NCBI RefSeq assembly: GCF_002797975.1
Contig: NZ_PGET01000001.1
Coordinates: 2,914,001-2,978,000, forward strand
Direction of reading: 5' to 3'
From: [Clostridium] celerecrescens 18A
GTDB lineage: Bacteria > Bacillota > Clostridia > Lachnospirales > Lachnospiraceae
Length of the DNA stretch: 64,000 nt
Shown here: positions 42,712-50,764 of the stretch, one piece after another
Numbering within the stretch: position 1 is the first letter of the stretch
Layout: each line of letters starts with the position of its first letter
Notes under the pieces: model-generated
The model's database searches: none
What the model was told of the DNA's origin: nothing
The model's input: the letters and a program-made list of their open reading frames with translations, nothing else
Made by a program: the position numbers and the translations under genes

Positions 42712-43563
42712 TTATCCTTTCACGCCTCCTGCTGCGATACCGTCAATAAAGGCATCCTGGGCACAGAAGAATACAATCAGGGAAGGGATGATGGAGATTA
42801 AAGACATCGCCAGAATCCGGTTCCACTGGAATCCTACATCACCGTCCATGGACATGCGCAAATAAATGGAATTCGTATATTTGGGCATATCGGAAACGTA
42901 AATTAATGGTCCCATAAAGTCGTTGGACGTCCACATAAACTGAAACAGTGCAACGGATACCAGTGATGGCTTTAACATGGGAACAATCACATACCATAAG
43001 GTCTTAATGGAACTGCAGCCATCAATTTTGGCAGCTTCCTCCAGTTCCTTTGGCACACCTCTTAAAAACTGTATCAGCATGAATAAGAAATAGGTATCTC
43101 CTGCAAACAGGGAGGGAATCACTAACGGTAAATAGGAGTTGGTCCAGCCCCATTTATTGAACATGATATACTGGGGCGCATTCAGCACTACCTGAGGCAG
43201 AAACAGGGTGGAAATCATAAGTGAGAACAGGATTCCCTTTCCCTTAAATTCAAACCGGCCGAAACCATAAGCCGTGATCGTGGCTGATACAACGGTGAAA
43301 AGAACCTTTGGCACAACAATCTTGTATGTATTGAGCATGGATTTGATCAGATTGATCTTTCCGCCGTAATCTACAAATGCATTTGCATAACCATCGGTCA
43401 CAGGCTTTTTGGGCCAGAACCATGCACTGGTAAAAATCTCCGAGTTTGTCTTAAAAGTAGCACCCACCATCCAGATCAGGGGGTATACCATAATAAATCC
43501 GACAAGTATCAGTAATGCATAACGGATCGCTGCACTGATCTTTCTCTTAGTCTCTTTCGTCAT
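42712..43563 (-). CDS. carbohydrate ABC transporter permease (MalG-type)
   Basis: 283 residues with six membrane helices. The EAA-type loop contacting the ATPase reads KELEEAAKIDGCSSIKTLWY. N-terminal MVYPLIWMVGATFK and the C-terminal end are typical of CUT1 permease II. It pairs with the permease encoded next to it and the lipoprotein at 45237-46619. No ATP-binding subunit is in the window; CUT1 systems often share an MsmX-type ATPase. Confidence 0.93.
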   Translation of the reverse strand: MTKETKRKISAAIRYALLILVGFIMVYPLIWMVGATFKTNSEIFTSAWFWPKKPVTDGYANAFVDYGGKINLIKSMLNTYKIVVPKVLFTVVSATITAYGFGRFEFKGKGILFSLMISTLFLPQVVLNAPQYIMFNKWGWTNSYLPLVIPSLFAGDTYFLFMLIQFLRGVPKELEEAAKIDGCSSIKTLWYVIVPMLKPSLVSVALFQFMWTSNDFMGPLIYVSDMPKYTNSIYLRMSMDGDVGFQWNRILAMSLISIIPSLIVFFCAQDAFIDGIAAGGVKG

Positions 43564-43568
43564 GTCAA

Positions 43569-44468
43569 TTACCTCCCGTCCTCATCTGAATAATAAACCC
43601 ACTTCTTCTGGCTTACAAACGCTACTATTGTAAAGGTCATAACAATGAGGAACAGGATCCAGGCCTGTGCACTTGCCATACCCATCTTATGCCGTAAGAA
43701 TGCATTGTTATAAATCAGGATTGAGATCAAAGTAGTCGCTCCGTTAGGTCCGCCCTTTGTTACAAGGAATGGCCCGTTAAATTCCTGGAACGCCTGGCAT
43801 AACTGCGTGATCAGGTTGTAGAAAATAACCGGTGTAATTAAGGGAACTGTAATTTTAAAGAACTGTGTCCACTTTCCTGCCCCGTCAATGGAAGCAGCTT
43901 CGTATAAATCTTCAGAAACACCCTTTAAGGCAGCAAGGAAGATTACCATGGCAGAACCAAACTGCCAGACCCTTAAAAGTACAATCACGGTCAGGGCACC
44001 GCCCCCGCTTGCCATCCAGTTGATTTTTTCAACACCAAATACGCCAAGAACGGTATTAATCAGTCCGTCTGTATTGAATACGGCTCTCCACAGAATTGCA
44101 ATGGCAATGGATCCGCCCAGGATAGACGGAACATAATATGCAGTCCGGAAGAAATTAACTCCCTTTAATTTAAAGTTCAGGATATATGCAATGAACAATG
44201 CGAACATCAGCTTTAAGGGAACGTCGAAAATTGCATATTTAAATGTAACATAAAACGCTTTTTTAATGTCGGAATCTGTGAAAATCTTATTATAGTTCAT
44301 CATGCCTGTCTTCGAGATGCCGTTAAACAAATCATAGTTTGTAAAGCTATAGTATAGGGAAGAGGCGAACGGATAAACTTTGAAAAGAATAAATCCGACC
44401 AGCCATGGTAAGATGAAAAAAAATCCTGCATTGTCTGCCAGAACCTTACGGATACCTTTTGACTTCAT
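43569..44468 (-). CDS. carbohydrate ABC transporter permease (MalF-type)
   Basis: 299 residues with six membrane helices. The coupling loop reads EDLYEAASIDGAGKWTQFFK. The start GFFFILPWLVGFILFKVYPF is typical of the CUT1 family. It is 5 bp upstream of the other permease and shares its transcript. Likely cargo is pectin-derived oligosaccharide, given GH28 and GH105 nearby. Confidence 0.93.
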   Translation of the reverse strand: MKSKGIRKVLADNAGFFFILPWLVGFILFKVYPFASSLYYSFTNYDLFNGISKTGMMNYNKIFTDSDIKKAFYVTFKYAIFDVPLKLMFALFIAYILNFKLKGVNFFRTAYYVPSILGGSIAIAILWRAVFNTDGLINTVLGVFGVEKINWMASGGGALTVIVLLRVWQFGSAMVIFLAALKGVSEDLYEAASIDGAGKWTQFFKITVPLITPVIFYNLITQLCQAFQEFNGPFLVTKGGPNGATTLISILIYNNAFLRHKMGMASAQAWILFLIVMTFTIVAFVSQKKWVYYSDEDGR

Positions 44469-44471
44469 ACT

Positions 44472-45140
44472 TTATTCCTCCTGTTTTTTTAATATAGTAT
44501 GTTGCGCTTTAAGCATTTCCTGTAGGCCTGCGCATGTATCTTTATCGTTACTTTCGATCGTTTTCCAAATTAATTCTCCGAAATCACCGTATTTCTCTCT
44601 TTGAAGCACGCCCATATTGCATGCTCTCAAGATGGAATAACCGATTTCCAGGGCTTCAGAAGAATCCGGGAGTTCCTTTATTTTTTTCCTGACTGCGGTT
44701 TTAAACAAATCCCTTAATTCCCTATAAAATTCATAGATTTCTTCTGACATCTGCCCAATTGTTTCTATAAGAGCTACCAGGTCACTTCCTGCAAGTCTTT
44801 CTTCCCTATGGAACAAAGCTGCAATCTCATTATAATGTTCTTTTCTTTTATACCTTGTCTCGTATGCTGTTACAAAGGGCATAAAATCTAAGGTCCATTC
44901 ATTCTGTCCGATGATTGACTCAATCATCTGTCTGTATTTCTCATTCCCTGTATGATCCAAAGCAAAAAAGCAGGCCAGGCCATCCTGTATCGGCAGACCA
45001 TCTGCCAATCCTTCCGGAGCTTCCAGCCCGCTTAGATAAGTCATTACAACATCCTTATAGACCTCTTCGCCGGTAGCTTCATACATTTGTATTGCCCCTG
45101 TCAGCTGGTATGGTTTTATTCTCTTATTTCTGCATTCCAT
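44472..45140 (-). CDS. hypothetical protein resembling a reduced GH88/GH105 hydrolase
   Basis: 222 residues. The N-terminal third (GAIQMYEATGEEVYKDVVMT, PIQDGLACFFALDHTGNEKY) echoes the alpha/alpha-barrel repeats of unsaturated glucuronyl hydrolases, but the usual aromatic-rich catalytic segment with its Asp was not found and the length is about 60% of normal. It sits 3 bp before the first permease within the sugar transport operon. It may be a degenerate hydrolase or a helical accessory protein. Family assignment is uncertain. Confidence 0.55.
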   Translation of the reverse strand: MECRNKRIKPYQLTGAIQMYEATGEEVYKDVVMTYLSGLEAPEGLADGLPIQDGLACFFALDHTGNEKYRQMIESIIGQNEWTLDFMPFVTAYETRYKRKEHYNEIAALFHREERLAGSDLVALIETIGQMSEEIYEFYRELRDLFKTAVRKKIKELPDSSEALEIGYSILRACNMGVLQREKYGDFGELIWKTIESNDKDTCAGLQEMLKAQHTILKKQEE

Positions 45141-45167
45141 ATCTTTTGTCTGCCCTTTTCTTTATGG

Positions 45168-45193
45168 GAGCCGCCATAAAATTATGGCGGCTC
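45168..45193 (-). terminator. intra-operon hairpin after the binding-protein gene
   Basis: GAGCCGCCATAA / TTATGGCGGCTC, perfect 12-bp arms and a 2-nt loop, without a long T-run. Such hairpins behind binding-protein genes stabilise the 5' transcript and lower downstream expression. Confidence 0.75.
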
Positions 45194-45236
45194 GTATGAA
45201 ATATGTATCACCTATTCAAACTGTACGAAATCGTTA

Positions 45237-46619
45237 TTAACTCTCAAGAGTCTCTGTAATGCCCTTAATCAATTCAATTGCTGCCTGCTTAGAATCAATT
45301 TCCCCTGTGCTTAACTTACCAAATACTTTATAGTAAACGCCATCTGGGTTTGCTTTTAAATCGTTGTGCTCAAATTTGCTGTCTAAGTTGAACTTGCTGT
45401 AATTCATAACCTTTGTATTAGCTTCAATGGTCAGAGGATCGCCAAGTTTGTTCGCCTCAAGAATCTTTAAGCCCTCTGTAGAGCAAGGAATCCCTCTCTC
45501 TGTGGATACGATCTTAACGCCTTCCTCATCATTTAACAAATAGTTGATCAGCATTGCTGCTTCCTTTGGATGTTTGGAATTACCTGCAATTGCATATGCC
45601 ATGGAAATCTTTGTAAAGCCTCCGTTGTTATCACCCATCTTAACGAACTCACCGACTACGAACTTTTGGCCAGGCTTGTTTACGCTGCCTTCAAGTGCTG
45701 ACATGAATTTAGAAGCGGAGGAATCCCACTCAAAGATACCTGCATACTTGCCATCAATCCATTTTGCGTTCTTGTCAAGAGAGTCAGCCATATCACCCTG
45801 AATGGTTGCCAATGTCGGAATGACATGCTTTGTTTCCAGTTCAGTAATGAAATCCATTCCGTCCTTAACTTCATCTTCCGTATAGTTGACCGCTCCGCCT
45901 TCAACCCAGTTTTTACCATACTTGGATTCCAGATAATAAACCATTAAAATCATACGGTCATATTCACCAAGAGCTAAAGGATACATATCCGGATCTTTTG
46001 CTTTAAATGCTGCACCTGCTGCATACAGGGAATCCAGATCAGTAGGAATGTCACAGCCTACTTCTTCAAATGCAGTCTGATTCCAATAAAAGACACGTCC
46101 TGTTAATGAAATCGGTACCGCCATTAACTTATTATCAACCTTACAGAGATCAAGGCTTTCCGGTGTAAACTGTTTTAAGTCAAGAACATCAGAGTAATCT
46201 TCCAGATTAGCAAAAGCTGTTCCGCCCTGGCTATAGGATTCGATCCAGTTCCAGTTGATCTGCATAACATCAGCAGCATTTCCGCCTAATATATTTAAAG
46301 ACTGCTTCTCTTCCCAGCCGGTCCATGCACCATACTCAGGAGTCACCTTGATGTTTGGATATTTCGCTTCAAATGCCTTTATCGCTTCTTCTGTTGCAGC
46401 ATGTCTGCTATCGCCGCCCCACCAGGAAAACCTAAGCTCTACCGGCTCTCCTGAAGTAGTTGATGCCGCTGTTGTCGCTTCATCTGCCGCAGCAGCAGTT
46501 GTATCTGCCGCTGTAGAAGCTGCTGTCTCACTTGTGCTCTTTCCCCCGCCGCAGGCGCTTAAGGACACTGCCATAACAGTTGCTAACCCCATCGCAGCCC
46601 ACTGTTTGATTTTTTTCAT
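45237..46619 (-). CDS. ABC transporter sugar-binding lipoprotein
   Basis: 460 residues from ATG 46619, with AAAGGAG upstream; the longer frame from 46754 lies in the promoter. A lipoprotein signal (WAAMGLATVMAVSLSACGGG) places Cys at the outer face of the membrane, followed by an Ala/Thr-rich linker. The mature part is a CUT1 family 1 binding protein (VELRFSWWGGDSRHAATEEA, ADVMQINWNWIESY). It delivers oligosaccharide to the two permeases. A LacI-type operator lies upstream. Confidence 0.95.
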   Translation of the reverse strand: MKKIKQWAAMGLATVMAVSLSACGGGKSTSETAASTAADTTAAAADEATTAASTTSGEPVELRFSWWGGDSRHAATEEAIKAFEAKYPNIKVTPEYGAWTGWEEKQSLNILGGNAADVMQINWNWIESYSQGGTAFANLEDYSDVLDLKQFTPESLDLCKVDNKLMAVPISLTGRVFYWNQTAFEEVGCDIPTDLDSLYAAGAAFKAKDPDMYPLALGEYDRMILMVYYLESKYGKNWVEGGAVNYTEDEVKDGMDFITELETKHVIPTLATIQGDMADSLDKNAKWIDGKYAGIFEWDSSASKFMSALEGSVNKPGQKFVVGEFVKMGDNNGGFTKISMAYAIAGNSKHPKEAAMLINYLLNDEEGVKIVSTERGIPCSTEGLKILEANKLGDPLTIEANTKVMNYSKFNLDSKFEHNDLKANPDGVYYKVFGKLSTGEIDSKQAAIELIKGITETLES

Positions 46620-46712
46620 AGTTTTCTTCTCCTTTTTCTTACCCTCATAATTGAGTTCTTCAAAGCCCTGTGTAAGTGGTTTCACTTTTTCTACATTTTC
46701 TGACATATTTGC

Positions 46713-46724
46713 GTAAGCGCTTAC
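46713..46724. promoter_or_regulatory. LacI-type operator of the sugar transporter operon
   Basis: GTAAGCGCTTAC, identical to 34111-34122. A minus-strand TATAAT is at about 46738-46743, so the operator covers the transcription start. It links this operon to the LacI regulator at 33056. Confidence 0.75.
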
Positions 46725-46789
46725 ACTTTGCTTTTTCCTTATTATAACATCCATCTACTTATATTTCATTTCAAATCCCGCACAAAACA

Positions 46790-46818
46790 TTGCAAATATT
46801 GACATCCTATGGTATAAT
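46790..46818 (+). promoter_or_regulatory. promoter of the AraC regulator
   Basis: TTGCAA (46790-46795), a 17-bp spacer, TATAAT (46813-46818). Confidence 0.7.
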
Positions 46819-46850
46819 TTTAGTATCATTAGCTAAGGAATTTATGGTTT

Positions 46851-47717
46851 ATGAAAGTACTTACCTCTTTTTCTGATGGAATTGATCAATGCATTGCCTC
46901 CCGGTACTTCTCTATTGTACATCATTATAACGAACCGGGAGTTTTAAGCATGCACAGCCACCACTGCCACGAATTTCACTTTTCCCTAAGCGGAGGCAGC
47001 ACATTTCTGATCGATAATAAAAATTACTTAATCGAACCAGGAAGCCTGTTCATGATCAGCCAATACGAAAAGCACCAGCTGCTTCAGATGGATACCACCA
47101 GCCCTCAGGAACGGTTTGTTATATTCATAGATCCCTCCTACCTGGAGAACATCTCCACGCCGCAGACGGATCTGACCTACTGCTTTACCCACAGACCTGA
47201 GAGGTTTTCCCACCGTATTGTCTTAAACCATGGACAGCAGCGGCATTTCACATATCTTTTTAATAAACTGGCCGTGGAAGAGGGATTCGGCCAGGATGTG
47301 AAGGAACGTTCTACCTTTGCCGAGCTTATGGTTTTCATGACAAAATTGGCTGCAGAGGCTTTTCTTGGAGAGGGATCGGCAAATCAAAAACAGTATTTCA
47401 GCAGTAAAGTGACCGACATCATAACCTATATCCATCACAACATCGATTCCCCGTTGAGCATCGGTGATATTGCGGCTCATTTTTATTTAAGTACCTCATA
47501 CCTTTGCAGGCTGTTCAAGAAAAGCACCGGTACCACCATCAATTCCTACATAATCTCCCGCCGCATCCAACTGGCACAGAACCTTCTGTCAGGCGGCTAC
47601 AGCGTCAATGAGGTTTACAGCATGTGCGGGTTTAACGACTACAGTAATTTTTTTAAAGCATTTACAAAAAAAGTGGGGATTTCACCGAAGAAATATTCAC
47701 AGAATAGTTTAAGATAA
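46851..47717 (+). CDS. AraC-family transcriptional regulator
   Basis: 288 residues. An N-terminal cupin sensor (HSHHCHEFHFSLSGGSTFLI) and two C-terminal HTH motifs (PLSIGDIAAHFYLSTSYLCR, GYSVNEVYSMCGFNDYSNFF). It is divergent from the sugar-binding lipoprotein gene, so it probably activates the transporter operon or the GH105 gene in response to a pectin sugar. The ATG is at 46851. Confidence 0.93.
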   Translation: MKVLTSFSDGIDQCIASRYFSIVHHYNEPGVLSMHSHHCHEFHFSLSGGSTFLIDNKNYLIEPGSLFMISQYEKHQLLQMDTTSPQERFVIFIDPSYLENISTPQTDLTYCFTHRPERFSHRIVLNHGQQRHFTYLFNKLAVEEGFGQDVKERSTFAELMVFMTKLAAEAFLGEGSANQKQYFSSKVTDIITYIHHNIDSPLSIGDIAAHFYLSTSYLCRLFKKSTGTTINSYIISRRIQLAQNLLSGGYSVNEVYSMCGFNDYSNFFKAFTKKVGISPKKYSQNSLR

Positions 47718-47725
47718 TATAGTTT

Positions 47726-47761
47726 GGGGATTGGAGCCCGGTAATCCGGGCCCCAATCCCC
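47726..47761. terminator. bidirectional terminator between araC-like and GH105 genes
   Basis: A 16-bp stem with one mismatch (GGGGATTGGAGCCCGG against CCGGGCCCCAATCCCC) between convergent genes. Confidence 0.8.
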
Positions 47762-47777
47762 ATTTGCATTCCTGTTT

Positions 47778-48914
47778 TTATTGATTATATACCCAGCCGG
47801 TTCTTCTCATCTCCGTATAGGCAAGAAGGAAGGGTCCTACCCCTTTGGCATCATCTTTAACAATGGGCTCGGACATGTAATAATCATAAGTTCCGTTTCT
47901 CCTCTCATTGCCCCCAAGTCCGGCCACCAGGCAGATTCCTCCCAGGCTTATATCCCCCTCTTCCAGATGAAGATAGGTTTCGCAGATTCCCTGGAATGCC
48001 CTTTTGCCATATCCGGCATAGGACTCCGGAAGATAACCTAAACGGACTCCCTTTAAAATAGCATAGGAAAAAATGGCACTTCCGCTGGTTTCCAGATAAT
48101 TCCGGTCCATGCCGCCTAAGTTTACCACCTGATACCACATGCCGCTTTCATCCTGGTACTTTAACATGGAGTCTATCAGGTCACGGAAGGCTGCCTCCAT
48201 CTCCTTTAAGCTTTCCTTATCCGAAGGATCAGACTTGTCCATGGTATCTAAAAGGGCCATGGTGTACCAGCCTAACGCTCTCAGCCAGAAATTCTGGGAC
48301 AGCCCGGTCACCTTATCACACCAGAACATCTCTCTGGAAGAATCATACGCATGGTAGTAAAGGCCGGTTTCCGTGTCCCTCATGATCTTCATCACATTGG
48401 CAAACTGGAGGTAAATATCGCCGCAGTTTTCCTTTTGATTAAACCGGGTCTCATATTCCATATAAAATGGCTGACACATGTACAGACCGTCAAGCCAAAC
48501 CTGGTTGGGATAAATATTCTTATGCCAGAAGTTCCCCTCTTTTGTCCTCGGCATCTTTCCGATCTGGCTGTAAACCAGATCAATGGCCTTTCTGTATTTT
48601 TCCTTTCCCGTCAGGTCGTAAAGCTCGAACAGAGTTTTTCCCGCATTGACATTGTCAATGTTCCGTTCTTCTACATCATATCCGTCAATGGTCCCGTCTA
48701 CTCTCACCCTGTAATCGATAAATGTGTCCGCAAAATCCAGATATTTTAAATCTCCGGTAATGGCGTACATTTCTAAAATGGATTTGATCATACAGCCATC
48801 TATGTAATTCCATCCTGCCTTCTCCCCATGAAGCAGCTTCTCAATGTTCCATACCGGACGGTCCGGTGTGCTCTTTTCCATCAGATCATTGATATACCTT
48901 TCAATTGAATCCAT
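47778..48914 (-). CDS. GH105 unsaturated rhamnogalacturonyl hydrolase
   Basis: 378 residues from ATG 48914 (an AAGGTG site upstream; GTG at 48923 is the alternative). The YteR-like signature with the catalytic Asp is NQVWLDGLYMCQPF (about 137-150). Other barrel helices are VTGLSQNFWLRALGWYTM and YLETSGSAIFSYAILKG. It releases unsaturated galacturonate from the ends of pectin oligomers made by lyases, with no signal peptide, so it acts inside the cell. It is part of the pectin gene cluster and transcribed toward the AraC gene. Confidence 0.93.
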   Translation of the reverse strand: MDSIERYINDLMEKSTPDRPVWNIEKLLHGEKAGWNYIDGCMIKSILEMYAITGDLKYLDFADTFIDYRVRVDGTIDGYDVEERNIDNVNAGKTLFELYDLTGKEKYRKAIDLVYSQIGKMPRTKEGNFWHKNIYPNQVWLDGLYMCQPFYMEYETRFNQKENCGDIYLQFANVMKIMRDTETGLYYHAYDSSREMFWCDKVTGLSQNFWLRALGWYTMALLDTMDKSDPSDKESLKEMEAAFRDLIDSMLKYQDESGMWYQVVNLGGMDRNYLETSGSAIFSYAILKGVRLGYLPESYAGYGKRAFQGICETYLHLEEGDISLGGICLVAGLGGNERRNGTYDYYMSEPIVKDDAKGVGPFLLAYTEMRRTGWVYNQ

Positions 48915-49103
48915 GTTCTTCACCTTGCTTTCTGTCCCTTTTGTCCCCTTAAGCGACCATGGTCATTTTAGTATAAGCATAACCGGAAAAAACCGGCTTG
49001 TCAAATTCCAATAAAAAACAGACTATAAAAAAATGGCGGGAAACAGCCGGGAATATATTAAAAATCCCGTTTGTTCTCGCCAATCTCATTATCTTTTATT
49101 TCA

Positions 49104-49697
49104 TTAAAAACCCAGTGCCTCATCCACAAAGATGATTTCGCACTTCATGCCCATAGGAGCCCGGTCGATCACCGCCGTTATGCGGCAGATCCGTTCAGGG
49201 CTGTTGCAGTCATAGCACTTGTCTCCTTTTTGGGCGCAAGGTGTCTTTGCATGGATTCTTTGGGCATTTTGCGGAGCAGCCACATTCCTGCTTCGGTAAA
49301 TGGCATCCTCTAAGTTGGGGGTAATTTTATTCTTGCCCACAACATAATAGCATGTCTGAGGTCCAAAAGCGGTCATAGCGACCCGGTTTCCGGTTCCGTC
49401 AATGTTAACGATCTGCCCGGTCTCCGATACGGCATTGGCGCTGGTTATATAGATATTGGCACAGTTAGCCAGGTGCCGCACCTCTCTGGAAGGTACCTTA
49501 TTGTGCCATACCACCGCATTGTTCTTAAGCAGCGCTTCATATAATCCCATTTCCAAAAGGGTCACGCTTCCACCAAATCCAATGGTCTGGTTCTTTAAGG
49601 CATCCACCAGATACTCACGTGCTTCTTCTTTTGTAGAAAAAAGCTGTGTGGAAAACCCGTGTTTTTCAAAATTTTGCCTGATCACCGTATATTCCAT
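49104..49697 (-). CDS. LUD-domain protein (lactate utilisation / YkgG-like)
   Basis: 197 residues from ATG 49697, with GGAGG upstream; an earlier frame start at 49724 overlaps pfkA. The LUD fold pattern (TIGFGGSVTLLEMGLYEALL, YITSANAVSETGQIVNIDG, VGKNKITPNLEDAIYRSRN) is clear. A C-terminal cluster of Cys (QKGDKCYDCNSPERICRI) is notable. LutC-type proteins take part in lactate oxidation, but single LUD proteins in Clostridia are uncharacterised. It directly follows pfkA. Confidence 0.85.
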   Translation of the reverse strand: MEYTVIRQNFEKHGFSTQLFSTKEEAREYLVDALKNQTIGFGGSVTLLEMGLYEALLKNNAVVWHNKVPSREVRHLANCANIYITSANAVSETGQIVNIDGTGNRVAMTAFGPQTCYYVVGKNKITPNLEDAIYRSRNVAAPQNAQRIHAKTPCAQKGDKCYDCNSPERICRITAVIDRAPMGMKCEIIFVDEALGF

Positions 49698-49724
49698 ATC
49701 TGCCTCCAGATGAATCTGATTCAA

Positions 49725-50699
49725 TTATCTCACAAGCATCTTACTGATCTGATACTGGTCTTCCGGGATGTCCTTTGTCATGCTAAGGGCTTCCTGAATA
49801 TCGAAATCCTGGAATTCTCCATGCTTATAGCCTACGACACGGTTGCTCTTTCCCTCACATAGAAGCTCTACTGCCCTTGCGCCCATAATGGAAGCATAGA
49901 CACGGTCCTTGCAGGTAGGCGCGCCGCCTCGCTGCATATGGCCCAGGATGGTAGCTCTGGTCTCAATGCCTGTGGCCGCTTCGATTCTCTTTGCCATAGA
50001 GGAAGAATGTCCGATGCCCTCTGCATTGATGATGATATGATGCTTTTTGCCCCGCTTTCTGTTCTCAATGATACGGTTAATGAGGGCCTGTTCATCGCCG
50101 TCATAACGCTCCGGCAAGAGAATGTCCTCTGCGCCGTTTGCAAACCCGCACCAAAGGGCAATATAGCCTGCATTACGTCCCATTACCTCGATGATGCTGC
50201 AGCGCTCATGGGAAGTGGATGTATCACGTACCTTATCAATGGCCTCCATAGCTGTGTTGACAGCCGTATCAAAGCCAATGGTGTAATCCGTACAGGCAAT
50301 ATCCAAGTCAATGGTTCCAGGAAGTCCAATGGTATTGATCCCAAGCGCGGAAAGCTTCCCGGCTCCCCGGAATGAACCGTCTCCTCCGATGACCACAATG
50401 CCGTCGATATTATGTTTTCTGCAGATCTCAGCGCCCTTTTTCTGCCCTTCGGCAGTTGTGAACTCCTGACATCTGGCTGTATATAAAACGGTTCCTCCGC
50501 GGTGAATAATATCGGATACACTGGTGCTGTTCATATCAACAATTTCTTCCTGCAGAAGGCCTGCGTATCCCCTCATGATTCCCTTTACTTCCAATCCTTT
50601 ATGGATTGCAGTCCTGACAATTGCGCGGATTGCAGCGTTCATACCTGGTGCATCACCGCCGCTGGTTAATACGCCGATGGTTTTCACTTGTTTTGCCAT
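49725..50699 (-). CDS. pfkA: 6-phosphofructokinase
   Basis: 324 residues from ATG 50699, with AGGAGG upstream. It phosphorylates fructose 6-phosphate in glycolysis. Motifs: ATP site LTSGGDAPGMNAAIRAIV (about 8-25), GGDGSFRGAGKL (about 102-113), catalytic TIDLDIACTDYTIGFDTA with Asp, and GHMQRGGAPTCKDR (about 245-258). The residues mark an ATP-dependent rather than PPi-dependent enzyme (GGDGS, not GGDDS). It lies downstream of dnaE with a 65-bp gap. Confidence 0.96.
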   Translation of the reverse strand: MAKQVKTIGVLTSGGDAPGMNAAIRAIVRTAIHKGLEVKGIMRGYAGLLQEEIVDMNSTSVSDIIHRGGTVLYTARCQEFTTAEGQKKGAEICRKHNIDGIVVIGGDGSFRGAGKLSALGINTIGLPGTIDLDIACTDYTIGFDTAVNTAMEAIDKVRDTSTSHERCSIIEVMGRNAGYIALWCGFANGAEDILLPERYDGDEQALINRIIENRKRGKKHHIIINAEGIGHSSSMAKRIEAATGIETRATILGHMQRGGAPTCKDRVYASIMGARAVELLCEGKSNRVVGYKHGEFQDFDIQEALSMTKDIPEDQYQISKMLVR

Positions 50700-50764
50700 A
50701 GTAGCTTCCTCCTGATTCACGGATATCTGTTATTGTAAGTTTTTCATTGCATACATGTTGTATT

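Noticed and set aside
46620..46754. Extended N-terminus of the sugar-binding lipoprotein
   Set aside because: It would include the operator and -10 region and displace the lipoprotein signal; the ATG at 46619 starts a normal signal peptide.
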